From Sclerotinia nivalis (taxonomy: Eukaryota > Ascomycota > Leotiomycetes > Helotiales > Sclerotiniaceae): 64,000 nt of DNA. How positions within the stretch are numbered: position 1 is the stretch's first letter; every line of letters starts with the position of its first letter. Shown one piece after another: positions 32,970 through 44,849 of the stretch. The position numbers and the translations under genes are program-made. The notes beneath the pieces were generated by a model that was not told the origin of the DNA, did no database searches, and worked only from the letters and a program-made list of their open reading frames with translations. The stretch is from contig JAPEIS010000005.1 of the NCBI GenBank assembly GCA_029531795.1, positions 248,001-312,000 on the forward strand, given 5' to 3'.

Positions 32970-34149
32970 TCATTGATCCATGACCAAAACGCTTCTGAAC
33001 CTAACATCTCCACTCAACATATGATCATATGCTTTCTGAGCATCCTTCAAAGGGAACTTCTCAATCATGCAATCAACATTATGCAACTTCGTAAACTCAA
33101 TAGCCTCTTCAGAGTCCAAGGCATGACCAGATGGGAAACCACAGACCGAAGCCATCTTCATGATGAGGTCCACCGAATTGATCTCCACGCCACCACAGGG
33201 AGCCAAGATGAGCAACTTTCCACCTGCTCCCAGTCCACCCGTCAAAGGAGAAATAGACTTTGGATTTGGAGCTGTGCAAATAATCAATGCTGCTCCTCCC
33301 AGTTCCGTCAACTTCTTAACGGGGTCATCCTTAGATGCATCAATATACTCATGAGCACCCAACTTATGAGCAAATTCTCTCTTTTTATCACCACCACTAA
33401 TAGCCACAACCTTAAATCCCATCTTGGCCGCATACTGCACAGCCAAATGTCCTAAACCACCTAATCCCTGAATAGCAACCACTTCACCAGGTGTAATTTG
33501 TAGCTTTCTCATACTGTTAAAAACAGTAATTCCCGCACACAAGATTGGTGCGTATTCGTAAGGATCGACATCTTCAGGAACTCGAACGACGGCTTCACTT
33601 CTCAAATGGACAAATTCGGCAAATCCTCCATCGCGAGTAACGCCATTAACAGCACCATTGGCACACATTTGACTGTAAAATCGAAGTATCAGTAAATGTT
33701 TATCAAGGAAAATCATGGAGGAAAACGAAAATAAAAAACGAGAAACGAAAATGCACATACAATTGACCACGATTACATTGCTTGCAAGTTCCATCATGAC
33801 CACCATGCCAAGGACCACCAACCCTCTCACCAACCTTCCATTTCTCAACACCAGAGCCCACGGCAGCCACCGTACCAATAATTTCGTGACCAGGAATAAT
33901 CGGAAACCCGTTTCCAAAACTACCGGCTTGAACGACGGCGTCTGAGTGACACACTCCGCAGGCAATTACTTTTACGAGAATCTCATTTGCTTTGGGTTGT
34001 CGGAGCTCGATGTCTTTAATGACGAGGGGTGCATCGGCTTTTTCGAAGACGGCGGCTTTGTAAGTTTTTGGAAGTGTCATGTTGACTGTGGGGATGAGTG
34101 ATTGGGCTTTGTTTTTGAGGGATTGGGGAAGTGTTGTGAGGGAGTTCAT
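32970..34149 (-). CDS. Zinc-dependent alcohol dehydrogenase (two exons)
   Basis: Exons 34149-33761 and 33672-32970 give a 363-aa MDR-superfamily enzyme that oxidises alcohols or reduces aldehydes with NAD(P). The 88-nt intron (33760-33673) is GTATGT...TTACAG. Zinc-binding elements are CGVCHSD (C67), PGHE (H88-E89) and LCAGITVF. The structural-zinc lobe reads GGHDGTCKQCNRGQFQMC, in which the usual first Cys is Asp, a substitution I recall in this fungal subgroup. The Rossmann motif is GLGGLGHLAVQ. The first ~23 residues before MTLPKTYKAAVF are an extension, so Met24 may be the real start. A (TTTA)n tract sits just upstream (34192-34217). Confidence 0.92.
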
Positions 34150-34191
34150 TCGTTTGATGGGGTTGTTTTGTGTGGAAAAGAAGTTTTTATG

Positions 34192-34217
34192 TTTATTTAT
34201 TTATTTATTTATTTATA
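34192..34217. repeat. TTTA microsatellite upstream of ADH
   Basis: About six tandem TTTA units just outside the ADH start codon, on the promoter side of the minus-strand gene. Confidence 0.85.
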
Positions 34218-35294
34218 ATAGAGGGGAGGGAGAGATGATGTATGTAGTTTTAGGAATGTGCATTACTCGAGTAGTAAAGATAAAGGAAAGAGCTACCCCG
34301 CTATAAGCCTTGTTGATGCTTGGAATATGATGTCCGTAGTGCGGGGTTTGTAGAAGGAGCGAATTTATCAAGTCACATGGGCGCTCCCTAGCTTAGCTTA
34401 TTCTTAGTGCCAAAGGTGGTTTATCTACTCTAGTTATTTTTTCAATCAAACCACATCCTTTCTCTCTTAATCCCACCTATTTTCTGGGTTGAGATATGTG
34501 ATTAGTTTGCATCTTGCAGATCAACTATATCATGTTACTAATCATAAAATCGAACATTGGATAGTCGTCGGTGATAAGAATTTTTTGGGTAGGTGAAGTG
34601 ATAGGAGACGGCCGAATCGAAAAGCTTAAGGTGATAAGGTTAATAACGAAAGCTTGCATGAATTTAGGGTGGGGTGACTCGAGAAATCCTCGAATTGAGT
34701 ATCTTGAAGTTAAAGTAAGACTTACAATGTGGCCTATCAATATATTTATCACACCTCCTTTGGTTAAACAATGCTTGTTGAATCCATTACCATGCGTCCT
34801 CCTTGACGATCAATCACAATGGTTCTGGTAAATATCACGAGATTTACCTGGAGATTAGGCTTTGCTCATAAACAAACACATTGCTTTCTACACTACTGAT
34901 ATTCTCTATTGATATTCTTTATGCAGGAGAAGTTTCCTGGGAGAACTCATACCTTTATGACAAACTACCGAATCAGTCAATCACTGCAGCATTCGCCTCA
35001 GAACTAGAAGATTCATAGATAGTCATCTTCCAAAACCCCAAACATCCCATCCCGTCAAATCACAAAAAACAACATCCATCATAAAATTAAAGGTCACAAG
35101 TGAAGCCACCATCCCATTCCACCATCAAACAATCCAATCAGGTTGCTCATCTCCCAAACCACAAACGCACAATCATCAAGAACAGTTACATTTAACATCG
35201 CGATGTTTCCAAAAATGGTCACCTGCAGATTTTCCCTCATCTTGGTTTTTCAAATGCTACTCATAAGAATGATAATGAATTCAGGTCGCGCAAC
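34218..35294. other. Intergenic region between divergent ADH and MATE genes
   Basis: This is a shared promoter region of about 1.1 kb. The short frames at 34525-34752 minus and 34571-34831 plus are mutual shadows without recognisable domains. Confidence 0.4.
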
Positions 35295-37098
35295 ATGAGT
35301 ACTTTTCAGTCATCTTCCAATATTAGATACAAGATGGTATCGATGAAAGATGACAACGTTAGTGCGGTTGCTGAAAGAGTGGAGCGTGATGTTGTGGTTG
35401 TGCGAGATGAAAATATCACGGGATTTAAGGGTACATGGAGAAATATCATGGAGTTTATGTCGAAATGGAGATCTATTTTCAACCGGGAAAGGTGAGCTAA
35501 TCTCGCATACTCTGTCTTATATCATACAACAACTAACAACCCGCAGCTACCCCGGCTCTCTCCTCTTCAACATCTTCTCCTTCATCCTCCCATCCCTCTA
35601 CTCCACCCTCAGCAAACTGTGGGTCGCCAATATCGATTCCTCAAAAGTAGTCACGACAGACATATACACCTACATCGGCACGATAGTCGAGGTACTAAAC
35701 GAGGGTCTTCCACGCGCCGTCTGGGTCATCATAGGCGATTCCTCAAATCGAAGTCTCAATAAGCGTTTAAGCCTCACATACACTCTTATCACCTTTCAAA
35801 CCCTGCTCGGTATCCTACTTATGATAATATTCCTTTCAAGCGCCGAATATCTCGCCGCGGCTTTCGTCCCGGAGGTCGTGAGACAAGCTAGTTTGACGTA
35901 TGTGAGGATATCTTCAGTGCAAGCACTATCTAGCGCCATGAGCACCGCGGTTGCAAATTCGACGAGAGCGTTGGATCATCCGGATGTACCATTATTGATT
36001 AGTACAGTACAATTTGCGGTGAATATTCTGTTGGACTTACTTATTATTTCGAAATTTCATGTAGGGAGTTTTAAACCCACGGTTAATATGCAGGCGTTGA
36101 TTAGGATGACCTGCGATCTTATTTCTGCGGGATGTGGGCTGGGATATTTCATTTGGCTTGCCTTGAAAATGCAACGATCCGCATCCGCATCCGTACCCTC
36201 GTCTCCATCTTCGTCTCCACAGGAATCAGAGACCAACTTCTCACAATCTCCATCTCCATCCGAAAGCGAACCCAACCCCAGAATCACTTTCTCGGCTCTG
36301 AAAACTCTCTTCAAACCAGGAATATACACATTCCTCGAATCCGCCCTGCGTAATGCAATCTATCTCTATCTCATCCACGGAATCGTATCAATGGGTCTTG
36401 ATTATGCTACCGCATGGGGGGTATTTAATAATATTCGATGGGGAATGGTTATGGTGCCTGTTAATGCATTGGAGGCTTCGACGTCGACTTTTGTGGGTCA
36501 TGCATGGGGTGCTTGGAGGAAGCGTGTTGGGGTTGAGGTGAAGAGACCTAGGGCTGAGAGGCGAGATATTCTCAGTAGGTTTTTCTGTTTTGTTTTGTTG
36601 ATGAAGTTATTGAGTGGACTGAGGAGGAGAGGGAGAATGCTAACAAATCAAGAAATCGTTCAATACGCACTAGTATCCTGCTTTATCGCCCTCCTCATCG
36701 AAAGCACATTCTGTATCTTCCTCTCGCTCTGGGGCATCAAAAAATTCTCCTTCTACCTCTCCAAATCGGCAGCCGTAGCCGCAATCACAGAACACATGTG
36801 GCGAAGCATAGACTGGTGTTACATTTTCTACGCACTAACAACACAACTTGCCGCCATTCTACTAGCTACGATGCCGAAATTATATTTCGTGCAGAGCTTG
36901 GGAAGTAATTTACTTTGGATGTTGCCGTGGGCAATAGCTGTTGGTAGGATTCAGATGACGGCCGAGAATGCGTGGACTTATCACGGGGTTATTTTTGGGG
37001 GTGCGTTGGTTTTCGATTTTGTGAATGTGGGTGTGGTTTTGGGGTGGTGGTATTGGGGGTTGAGGAGGGGGAGGTTGGAGCTGGGTGCTGTGAATTAA
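35295..37098 (+). CDS. MATE-family multidrug/organic cation exporter-like protein (multi-exon)
   Basis: Exon 1 is 35295-35491. A 55-nt intron follows (35492-35546, GTGAGC...CGCAG with ACTAAC branch), then exon 2 from 35547. A second intron at 36575-36652 is likely: GTAGGT donor, GCTAAC branch and CAAG acceptor. It is 78 nt and stop-free, so the frame stays open either way. The product is 582 aa unspliced, or 556 aa if removed. The protein has about 10-12 hydrophobic segments, a polar Ser/Pro linker around residues 280-310, and a conserved MWRSIDWCYIFYALTTQLA segment. By fold it resembles MatE flippases that use an ion gradient to export small molecules. The long linker and weak MatE motifs keep the subfamily uncertain. 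Confidence 0.75.
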
Positions 37099-38067
37099 GG
37101 AACTTGTAGAGGGTATGGGGAATAAGTGCTGTTTATGATGGGTTTGGGAGGTCTGTAGAAGTTGAAATGGTCAGGCCTGGCAGTTCTGGGAAACTTTGTG
37201 TGGCACTCGTCTAATCCACTCCATTTCGCCGACTTAAATCTCCCACGTCCATTTCGATTCATTCAAGATGACATCGAAATGGTTACTTTATAGATCTTTC
37301 ACAATTAGATTTGATAATTTATCATAGCATGCATGAGTGTAATATAGTTAGTCCTATTAGGAAGTCGAGACCCTGTGGAGATACTACCCTTCCTACCTAA
37401 AAAAAATCCTTACCCTTAGTTTGGATCAGGTGGATCTTTTCCGGATTGTTAAAGCTTATATCAACTTTATTCTACTTCATCTCTGAGTTCGTCATCACTT
37501 TTGGATATTCTTATAATATCTAGGTATCATTTTTTACATTTTAATTCTTCGATTGAAGCATTCTTATTGTTTATTACTTTTTACTTTTTCGGTTGAGTTC
37601 TTGACGTTATTGACTAACATCATTATTGATGACTGGACATCCCTTCAATCAGGGTCTTCAACACGGGTTGCACAGTGCTTCCTGATACAATCAAGATGGA
37701 AGTTATATCTTGAGAAGCGTAGACTGTGGTACTGACGAGGGATGTATATTCTATCGTACAGAGTTGGCTCCAGAGCACAATAAAGAGTTCAATAAGGAGA
37801 ACCATTTACCTTTTTACCGGGATAATTGGCTAGCAGTTGAGAACGATGGTTCGTTTTATATCTATGCAAGTACTTCACACACAACAAATTTCGAAGAACA
37901 AAATTTCTTCGAAATACGACCAGTTCTTCCCTTTATTTAATAAAGAAATATTCCCAAAATCCATTCCAATTGTTCCCAAGTGAATCGGCCCAGTAGTTGT
38001 TGTGATATTGTCATCGTTGCTCAAAACACGAAACTTACACGAAAATTCGCGTAAAAACTCTCCCATT
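37099..38067. other. Intergenic region / LINE-B 5' flank
   Basis: Composition becomes AT-rich after about 37300. There is no credible ORF. The LINE-B 5' UTR probably starts around 37860-38000, but its exact end and any target duplication could not be determined. Confidence 0.4.
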
Positions 38068-39502
38068 ATGGACGAAGAGACCATTATGATCGATACTATC
38101 CCATCCAGCTTTCCAAGAGTCATCTTAGGTACTCCAACTCAAGAGAAAATTGCACCATTCCTTTATAAGGAGAGCCTCAACAATCCCCCATTTATCCTTT
38201 CTAGCCCAACCCCCTTCCAATCCTTCAACTCCCAAGCTCAACACAACATTCTTAGCTCTGATGATCCTTTCAAATCATCTACTATCTCTTCTACACTCCA
38301 ATTCAATAATAAGCGAAGAAGACAATTCAGCTATTCAGAACCTAGCCCTACAAAACCAAAGGAAGCCATCCAAAAAGCAAGAGACCTCCTCATTCTAGCT
38401 GTCTCTATGGAAAAGGATATCGAAGAACAATCGAAGATCCTAAACCTAATCGAAATATTCCGCGAATATCTTGAAAAAGGGAAACTTATTAGAGCTTCAA
38501 ATATTATCACTTCACAGATCTCCCACCTCGAAAACGCAACCAAAAGAATTGAAAAACAAGCTAATCACCTTTCCAATCTTCCCAATCATTCAACTACTCC
38601 TCCAACAAATCCTTCAACAACAAACAAAGAAAGCTATACTTCAATTACCAAAACGATAAGAGAATGGAAAGTAGTTACAAAAAGAAACTCTACAAAACAA
38701 AAGCCTACAAAACAAAAGGAAGATACCCTTAGTAAACGATTGATTCTTATCAATCCATCTCTTCATCAACCTATTTCCTTTATACCATTACATACAAGAA
38801 ACAAAATCAATGAAGCCTTCAAAAAAGCTGATATCAATGAACCTATTATTTCAATCATTACTACAACTAAAAGCAACAACATTATTTTAACCACTAATAG
38901 CCCTTTCAATACACAATTCCTAATCGAAAAAAAAAGAAATCTGGAATCAAATCATCCAATCAAAGAGAATACAAATCGATAAACCATAGCATAAAATTAT
39001 TATTCATAAAATTCCAATCAAGGAATTCTCAGGCCCGAAAGGTATAAATCTAATTAAAGAGGAAATTAAGATCTTTAATTCAGATCTTATTCTTATAAGT
39101 ACTCCCTATTGGCTCACCAATACCTCCAAAAGAATTAATCAACAAGAAGAAACAATAGTCATTGCATTCGCTACACAAAAGGAAACAGAGATAGCTATTC
39201 GAAAAAGGCTATATATTACTAATATTAACATCAGAATCGAACAATTCTATCCTTCCACCCCTTCCTCCCAATGCAATAAATGTCAAGGATTCGACCACAA
39301 CGAATCATTTTGCAAAAAACCTCCAGTTTGTAGTCTTTATAGCAACAATCATACTACAACCGATCACTTTTGCTTAATTTGTCAAGCTAAAGGCAAACCC
39401 TATCAGCATTTAGTGATTAAATACGCTAATTGCAAAGGAGAGCACAAAGCTAATTCCAAAGCATACGAAATATACCAAGCAACTATAAAGAAATCCTCCT
39501 AA
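38068..39502 (+). pseudogene. LINE-B ORF1 (gag-like, zinc knuckles), one frameshift
   Basis: The ATG at 38068 opens a hydrophilic protein with a helical Glu/Lys-rich middle (about residues 110-175) and a Ser/Thr-rich linker. The frame is lost in a poly-A run near 38927-38937. It resumes in another frame to 39502, where a cysteine-rich tail gives CNKCQGFDHNESFC, then a second CxxC..H..C set, as in zinc-knuckle gag proteins of Tad-like LINEs. A +/-1 slip in the A-run, mutational or sequencing, would account for the break. It should bind element RNA. Its stop TAA directly abuts the ORF2 ATG. Confidence 0.75.
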
Positions 39503-42500
39503 ATGCTATACAACAATACACACATTCTTCAAATCAATTTAAACAAAAGCTTTCAAGCTACCGAAAGCACTCTTCAACTTGCTTTAGAACTCAATATCGA
39601 TCTTATAATCATTCAAGAACCCTGGATCCTCTCGAATCCCGAAAAAGACTACTCTTCAACTAAATCGATCGCTCACTCTAGCTACTTTTAACTCCTTCCC
39701 AATAATCCTTCGAACCTTCGCCCTTGTACAATGATCTACATTTCGAAAGGTTACAAACCACTAATAACCCTAACATCCAATTCTCCAAAAGACCCAGATA
39801 TCCAAATCATTGATATCACTCAGGGAAATCATACAACCCAATTATTCAACATATACAACGAAGCCGATCAAGTTCAAAAGAAAGGCTACACTATCGAAAG
39901 ATACTTCTTCAATATCCCTCTCATTCATTATACCATTCTTACAGAAGATTTTAATTCTCACCACTTTTGGTGGGATCCCTTTTCTAATAAAAGCCCCAAT
40001 GCCAACCAATTAACCGAATAATTTGAAGATCACAACCTCACCCTTCTTAATAAAGCAAAGACTAATACCTTCTATCAAACAAATATGACAAATCCAAACA
40101 TTCTTGATCTTACTTTAGTTACTGAAGCGATATCCTCCAATATTATTGATTGACAAGTTCTTTCTGATCTTAAATCAAATCATTTAGAAATCTTATTTGA
40201 AATTAAAGACACCAGAATTCGTTCAACAAATATCGCTCCGTTAGCAAGATTCAATACAAAACAAACGAATTGGAACAAATTCACAAACACCCTCGAATCA
40301 AAGCTATCGTCTTCAACTATCCTGAATTCTAATGATTACCTCAATATCACTACTTTAGAATCCAATTCACTTGATTCTCTTCTCGACAAAAACCAGCAAA
40401 TGCAAACACTGGATAAAGCTGCAATAGAATTCACCCGAATAATCACCAATTCGACTGAAATCAGTATACCGAGAATCAAGTCAACCAAAAGGGCAAAGCC
40501 CTAATGATCTCCAGAGCTGAAAACTCTTCGGAAACGACTCGCAAATGAATATGAAAATACTAAACAATACCCTGAAAACAATATATTCAAGAAAATATAC
40601 CAATCAACAAGGAATCATTACTTTCAAGCTATCAAAACAACGAAAAAGAATCATTGGAACGAATTCCTAGAAAAAGAGGATACCCAAACGATCTTTAAAG
40701 CAATATCATATACGAAAAATCTTCAAACCGAAAGGATTCCGAATATCCGATCCAATTCCTCTCAACTCGAAAGCTCTTTCGAAAGAAAATACTCAACTTT
40801 CAGATCTATTCTATTCCCTCCCCCTCCAAGTACTACAGCACCCAAATGGGAAGGATACAAACAATCGAAAAAATGAGATTGGTCTAAACTCACAGAAAAT
40901 GAACTCTTTAATGCTTATTCAACTAAAATCAAAAAAAAGAGTCCAGATCCAGATAGAATCACCTAGAAGATCATTATTCGAGCTTATAAAACAATCCCAA
41001 AAGCTTTCTTTACCCTTTTCAGCAATCTGATTAATCTTGATTACCATCCTTCTTGTTGGAAACAAGCTACAGAAGCGATATTCAAGAAGCCTTCGAAACC
41101 AGATTATACTATTCCAAAAGCTTATAAAATTATTGCCCTTCTCAATTGTTTAGACAAAATTAGTAAAAGAATTCTAGCTCAAAGGCTTAGCTTTCTAACC
41201 GAAACTACGAATCTATTGTATCATTCCCAAATGGGCAGAAGACAAAAGAAATCAGCCATCGATACAGTAATCCTACTTACCACCGAAATCGAAAGAAATA
41301 CAAGAATCAAAAAGAAAACCTCAACTCTTTTCCTAGATGTTAAAGGGGCCTTCGATTATATATCTAAGAATCGACTTTTAGATATCTACAAGAACCTCAA
41401 TCTCCCAATTAGTCTTATTGTATGGATCTCGTCATTTTTGGAAGAAAGATTACTCAAACTTTCGTTTGATGGTCAAACTGAAGCCTTTAAACTAATCAAT
41501 ACCGGAATCCCTCAAAGAAGTCTAATCTCACCAATCCTCTTCCTAATCTATATTCGAGATCTCTTCCAATCGAATTCGATTGAATATCTCTCGTATATTG
41601 ATGATATAACCTTGATCACTCATTCCTCAAACTGGAAAAAGAATATCATCTCCCTCGAAAGAGCAGCGAAACAGATCTATATTTTTAATGAGAAAAACGC
41701 TATTCAATTCGATTTAGCAAAAACGAAGCTAATACACTTCTCCACCTCCAAATACACAAAAGACGCTTCAATCAAACTCCCAAATTCTGAGATTATACAA
41801 TCCTCATTACTAATTAGATAGCTAGGTATTTGGTTCGACCCCGGCCTCAATTTCAAACAACATATCACAATCCGAACTACTCAAGCTAAAGCCTCTTTTT
41901 ATCGAATAACCAGATTAGCCAATACTGAGAAAGGACTTAATCCCAAAGCTTTAAGGCAACTCTATATAGTATATGTTACCAGTATAGCTGATTACGGATC
42001 AATCATTTGATGGAAAGATCAAGCCCAATTCAAAAAGATTCTTCAATTACTTCAGAATCTCGCTCTTCGAAAGATACTAGAAGTATTCAAAACTTCTCCA
42101 ATAAAACCAATGGAAATGGAAGCTGCTTTGTGCCCTTCGGAAATCAGATTAAATATTGGAATCAAACAATATGCTTTCAGATTATTGAAAATCTCATCTT
42201 CTCACTCTGTTAATCTAATTTCCAAAAGATTGATTGCCGAAAAAGAAGATTAGAGCTCGATAATAACCCTTCGAAGAAAACTATCTAAATCTATTCAATT
42301 TGAGAAAATCACAAATTCAATCGAAGAAGATATCGATCCTTTGACTCTAGAGAAAATCGATCATTTTCATTTCCCTCCTTGGAAAAGGGATACTCCATAT
42401 AAAGTCAATATCAGCAAGCTAACAAAGGAGGATGCTGTAATTGTTTATAACTTTGTATTCAAATACAGATGTAAGAATACCATTACAATATATACTAATG

Positions 42501-43444
42501 CCTCATTCACTTTGGATGGAATCGGAATTGGAATCGGGATTGCAGTTATTTTGTCGAATGGTTAGGTTTCATATCAGGAAACCATCAATATTGAAATGAA
42601 TCAATTTGTCTATAATGGTGAACTTTTTGAAGTCATTAGAGCAATCGAATATACTAGCTTCATTGCTTAACTAGACGAAAAATTCAAAATCTATTCAGAT
42701 AATCAAGCCGGATTATACCGATTGAAAACACCCTTTGATGCTCCTGGTCAGATATGCCAAATTAAAGCAATCAAAGCTACAGAAACTCTCCTTAGAAAAG
42801 GAGCTGAAATCTCCCTTAATTGGATTCCAGGGCATACCTCTGTTGAAGGAAACGAATTGACTGATGCTTTAGCAAAAGAAGCTACAAAACAAAGATCATC
42901 ATCAAACGAAACCAGCTTTGCTTTATTGGGAATGGATATCAAAAGGACGAAATCCGAGGAATGGAAATCCCTTCTTAATTCATCCAAATCAACCTATTCG
43001 AAAATATACTCCTGGAAAACTAGTTCAAAGATCGGAATTCCAGAAAACACCAAGAGAAGTTCTATTAGCGCTTTGTTTCAATTTAAAATCGGTCACGGAT
43101 ACTTCAAATTCTACTTACAACGATTCGGAATCTCATCAAACGACAAATGTAGATGTGGAAAGAGAGAATCCCCTGATCATCTTCTTCTCAGTTGTCCTTT
43201 ATACAAAACAGCTAGAAGAACACTCAATAAAGATAACCCTACCTCTCGACTCACTATGAAATACCTATTACATACTAAAATAGGAATCATTAAAACCCTC
43301 GAATTCATCGAAGCAACGAAAATAGCCACTAGATCGTGGCATCTCACTAGACAACAAGAAGAAAATGAGGCAATCGAAGGGGAGGAAAACGAAGGAGGAA
43401 TGAGTGAAGAAGAAGAGCGTGATCAATCCAATCAACCCGGCTAA
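39503..43444 (+). pseudogene. LINE-B ORF2: endonuclease, RT, RNase H (interrupted)
   Basis: This is the APE-type endonuclease/RT/RNase H polyprotein of a Tad-like LINE. The endonuclease (39503-40270) begins with ILQINLNKS and has IIQEPW and EDFNSHHFWW. The RT (40900-41820; open block 41216-41821) has LFLDVKGAFDYI and the catalytic YIDD (LSYIDDITLIT). RNase H (42470-42900) retains YTNAS (D-to-N at the first acid), a GELFE acid, YSDNQAG and the WIPGHTSVEGNELTDALA box. The C-terminus (open 42722-43444) has a CRCGKRESPDHLLLSCP zinc motif. Stops at about 39689, 40019, 40153, 40501, 41819 and 42563 are mostly single transitions from sense codons. It is clearly less decayed than LINE-A copies 1 and 2. 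Confidence 0.88.
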
Positions 43445-43489
43445 TTTGGTCAATGTGGTCAATTTGGTCAATATGGTCAAAATGGTCAA
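43445..43489. repeat. 9-bp tandem repeat at the LINE-B 3' end
   Basis: Five tandem units NNTGGTCAA (TTTGGTCAA, TGTGGTCAA, TTTGGTCAA, TATGGTCAA, AATGGTCAA) start at the base after the ORF2 stop. They probably form part of the 3' UTR or tail read by the reverse transcriptase. Confidence 0.85.
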
Positions 43490-44849
43490 TCGAATCACGT
43501 GATCAATATGGCCAAAACTATCAACACAATCATTATTTCATTTGTTATATTGGGATGCGATGATTCAACACCTGTACGTGGTGCATCCTACGAACCTGTA
43601 ATTTATTTACAGAGCCAAGATTGAATCAGACTGGAGCTGGGCAAAGGTCGTGCTTTAAAAAGGAGCGATACTGGGAGTGAAGGTATCGTGAATTAGGCCC
43701 GGAACAGAGGATTTATCAGTCGAATGGAGATGAAAACTACCCGACAATCACGAAACAACGATGGAATTCGAAGCGGAACCACCTTTACGAATCTGCAGTG
43801 GGATGCAAAGCCTGAGATTTGCTTTAAGGAGCATTTCAAAGCGGATTGCCTTTACGAATCTGTGTGGGAGCAGAGCTTGAGAAGGAAAACGTTGTGCCGG
43901 CGATTGATAGAGCACCTCTGGGGCGCTAGCGTGCAGAGTTTTCATGATCCAATAATGCATACAATCTGCGGGTATATTGGATTGGAAGTTTACAGGTGAT
44001 TGAAGGGAGTAATCGAGAATTGAGGATGGCGACGGTATAATAGATTAGGGATGAAGAAACGCTTTTAGCACTTTGCTTTACGAATGTACAAGAGCGGTAT
44101 CATAACAACGAAGGAACTCACGAATGAGAGGGACGTTTTTAGCAAATTTCACTTTTGTGCAAAGCATTCGACAGATATTATAGCAATGGATGAACTTTGG
44201 TAGAGATCACCTTATAATATATATATACAACCCTTTGCATTATCGATTACAATCTATACACTGGGGGAATGGATTTTGTAAGCTGTGCTTTGGTTAATGA
44301 GCTGGAAACGCTGTATTTTAAGCTGTCTAGCTAGGGATTAAGATACAGCAAAGCTTGCAAGATACGATCGGCCTTGTTGTGTAGGAGAGATCTGGCAAGG
44401 TAACGCAAAACGGTGCACAAGCCGTGGGGCGTAGCGTATAATGGCAGCGACAGTGACACTGTCTATACGGTTCGAGAGGACGGATGCGCGTATCGGTCTA
44501 CAATAGGGTATTATAGGGCAGAAGGCATGATGGAGATACCGGGTAGGCTTAGGGAGCAAACAGGATAATGGATGTAGAAAGGTTGTTTTTGGCCTGGGGG
44601 CAACCTTCTCGAAGGATACTAAGACTGACATCTGGTATCTGGGAAAGCATGGTAAGAATTCGGTACTCTTACTTATAGTTGTAGTCTCACTGGTTTTGTT
44701 AAAAATATATAGATTTGCAAATATAATATTATACCTGCCTATCATACAACCCCGCCCCAGGACCCCTACTCGTATATTTGGGTCCATCCATTCCGCTGCC
44801 CCCTCCAGCCTCTGCCCTACTAACCGATTCTCGGAATTCGCAAACCTTT
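43490..44849. other. Spacer between LINE-B and LINE-A copy 3
   Basis: Less AT-rich than either LINE and without recognised genes. The phrase TTTACGAATCTG occurs twice (near 43790 and 43852). The open frames 43724-43999 plus and 44338-44787 minus show no domains or motifs; they may be chance frames or remnants of an unknown repeat. Confidence 0.4.

Noticed and set aside
33760..33800. Loss of structural zinc in the ADH (Asp at the first Cys position)
   Set aside because: The GGHDGTC form is, to my recollection, common in this fungal ADH subgroup, so it was not treated as a defect.
44338..44787. 149-codon minus-strand frame between the two right-hand LINEs
   Set aside because: No domain, no convincing initiation context, and overlapping frames on the other strand; probably chance in a GC-richer spacer.
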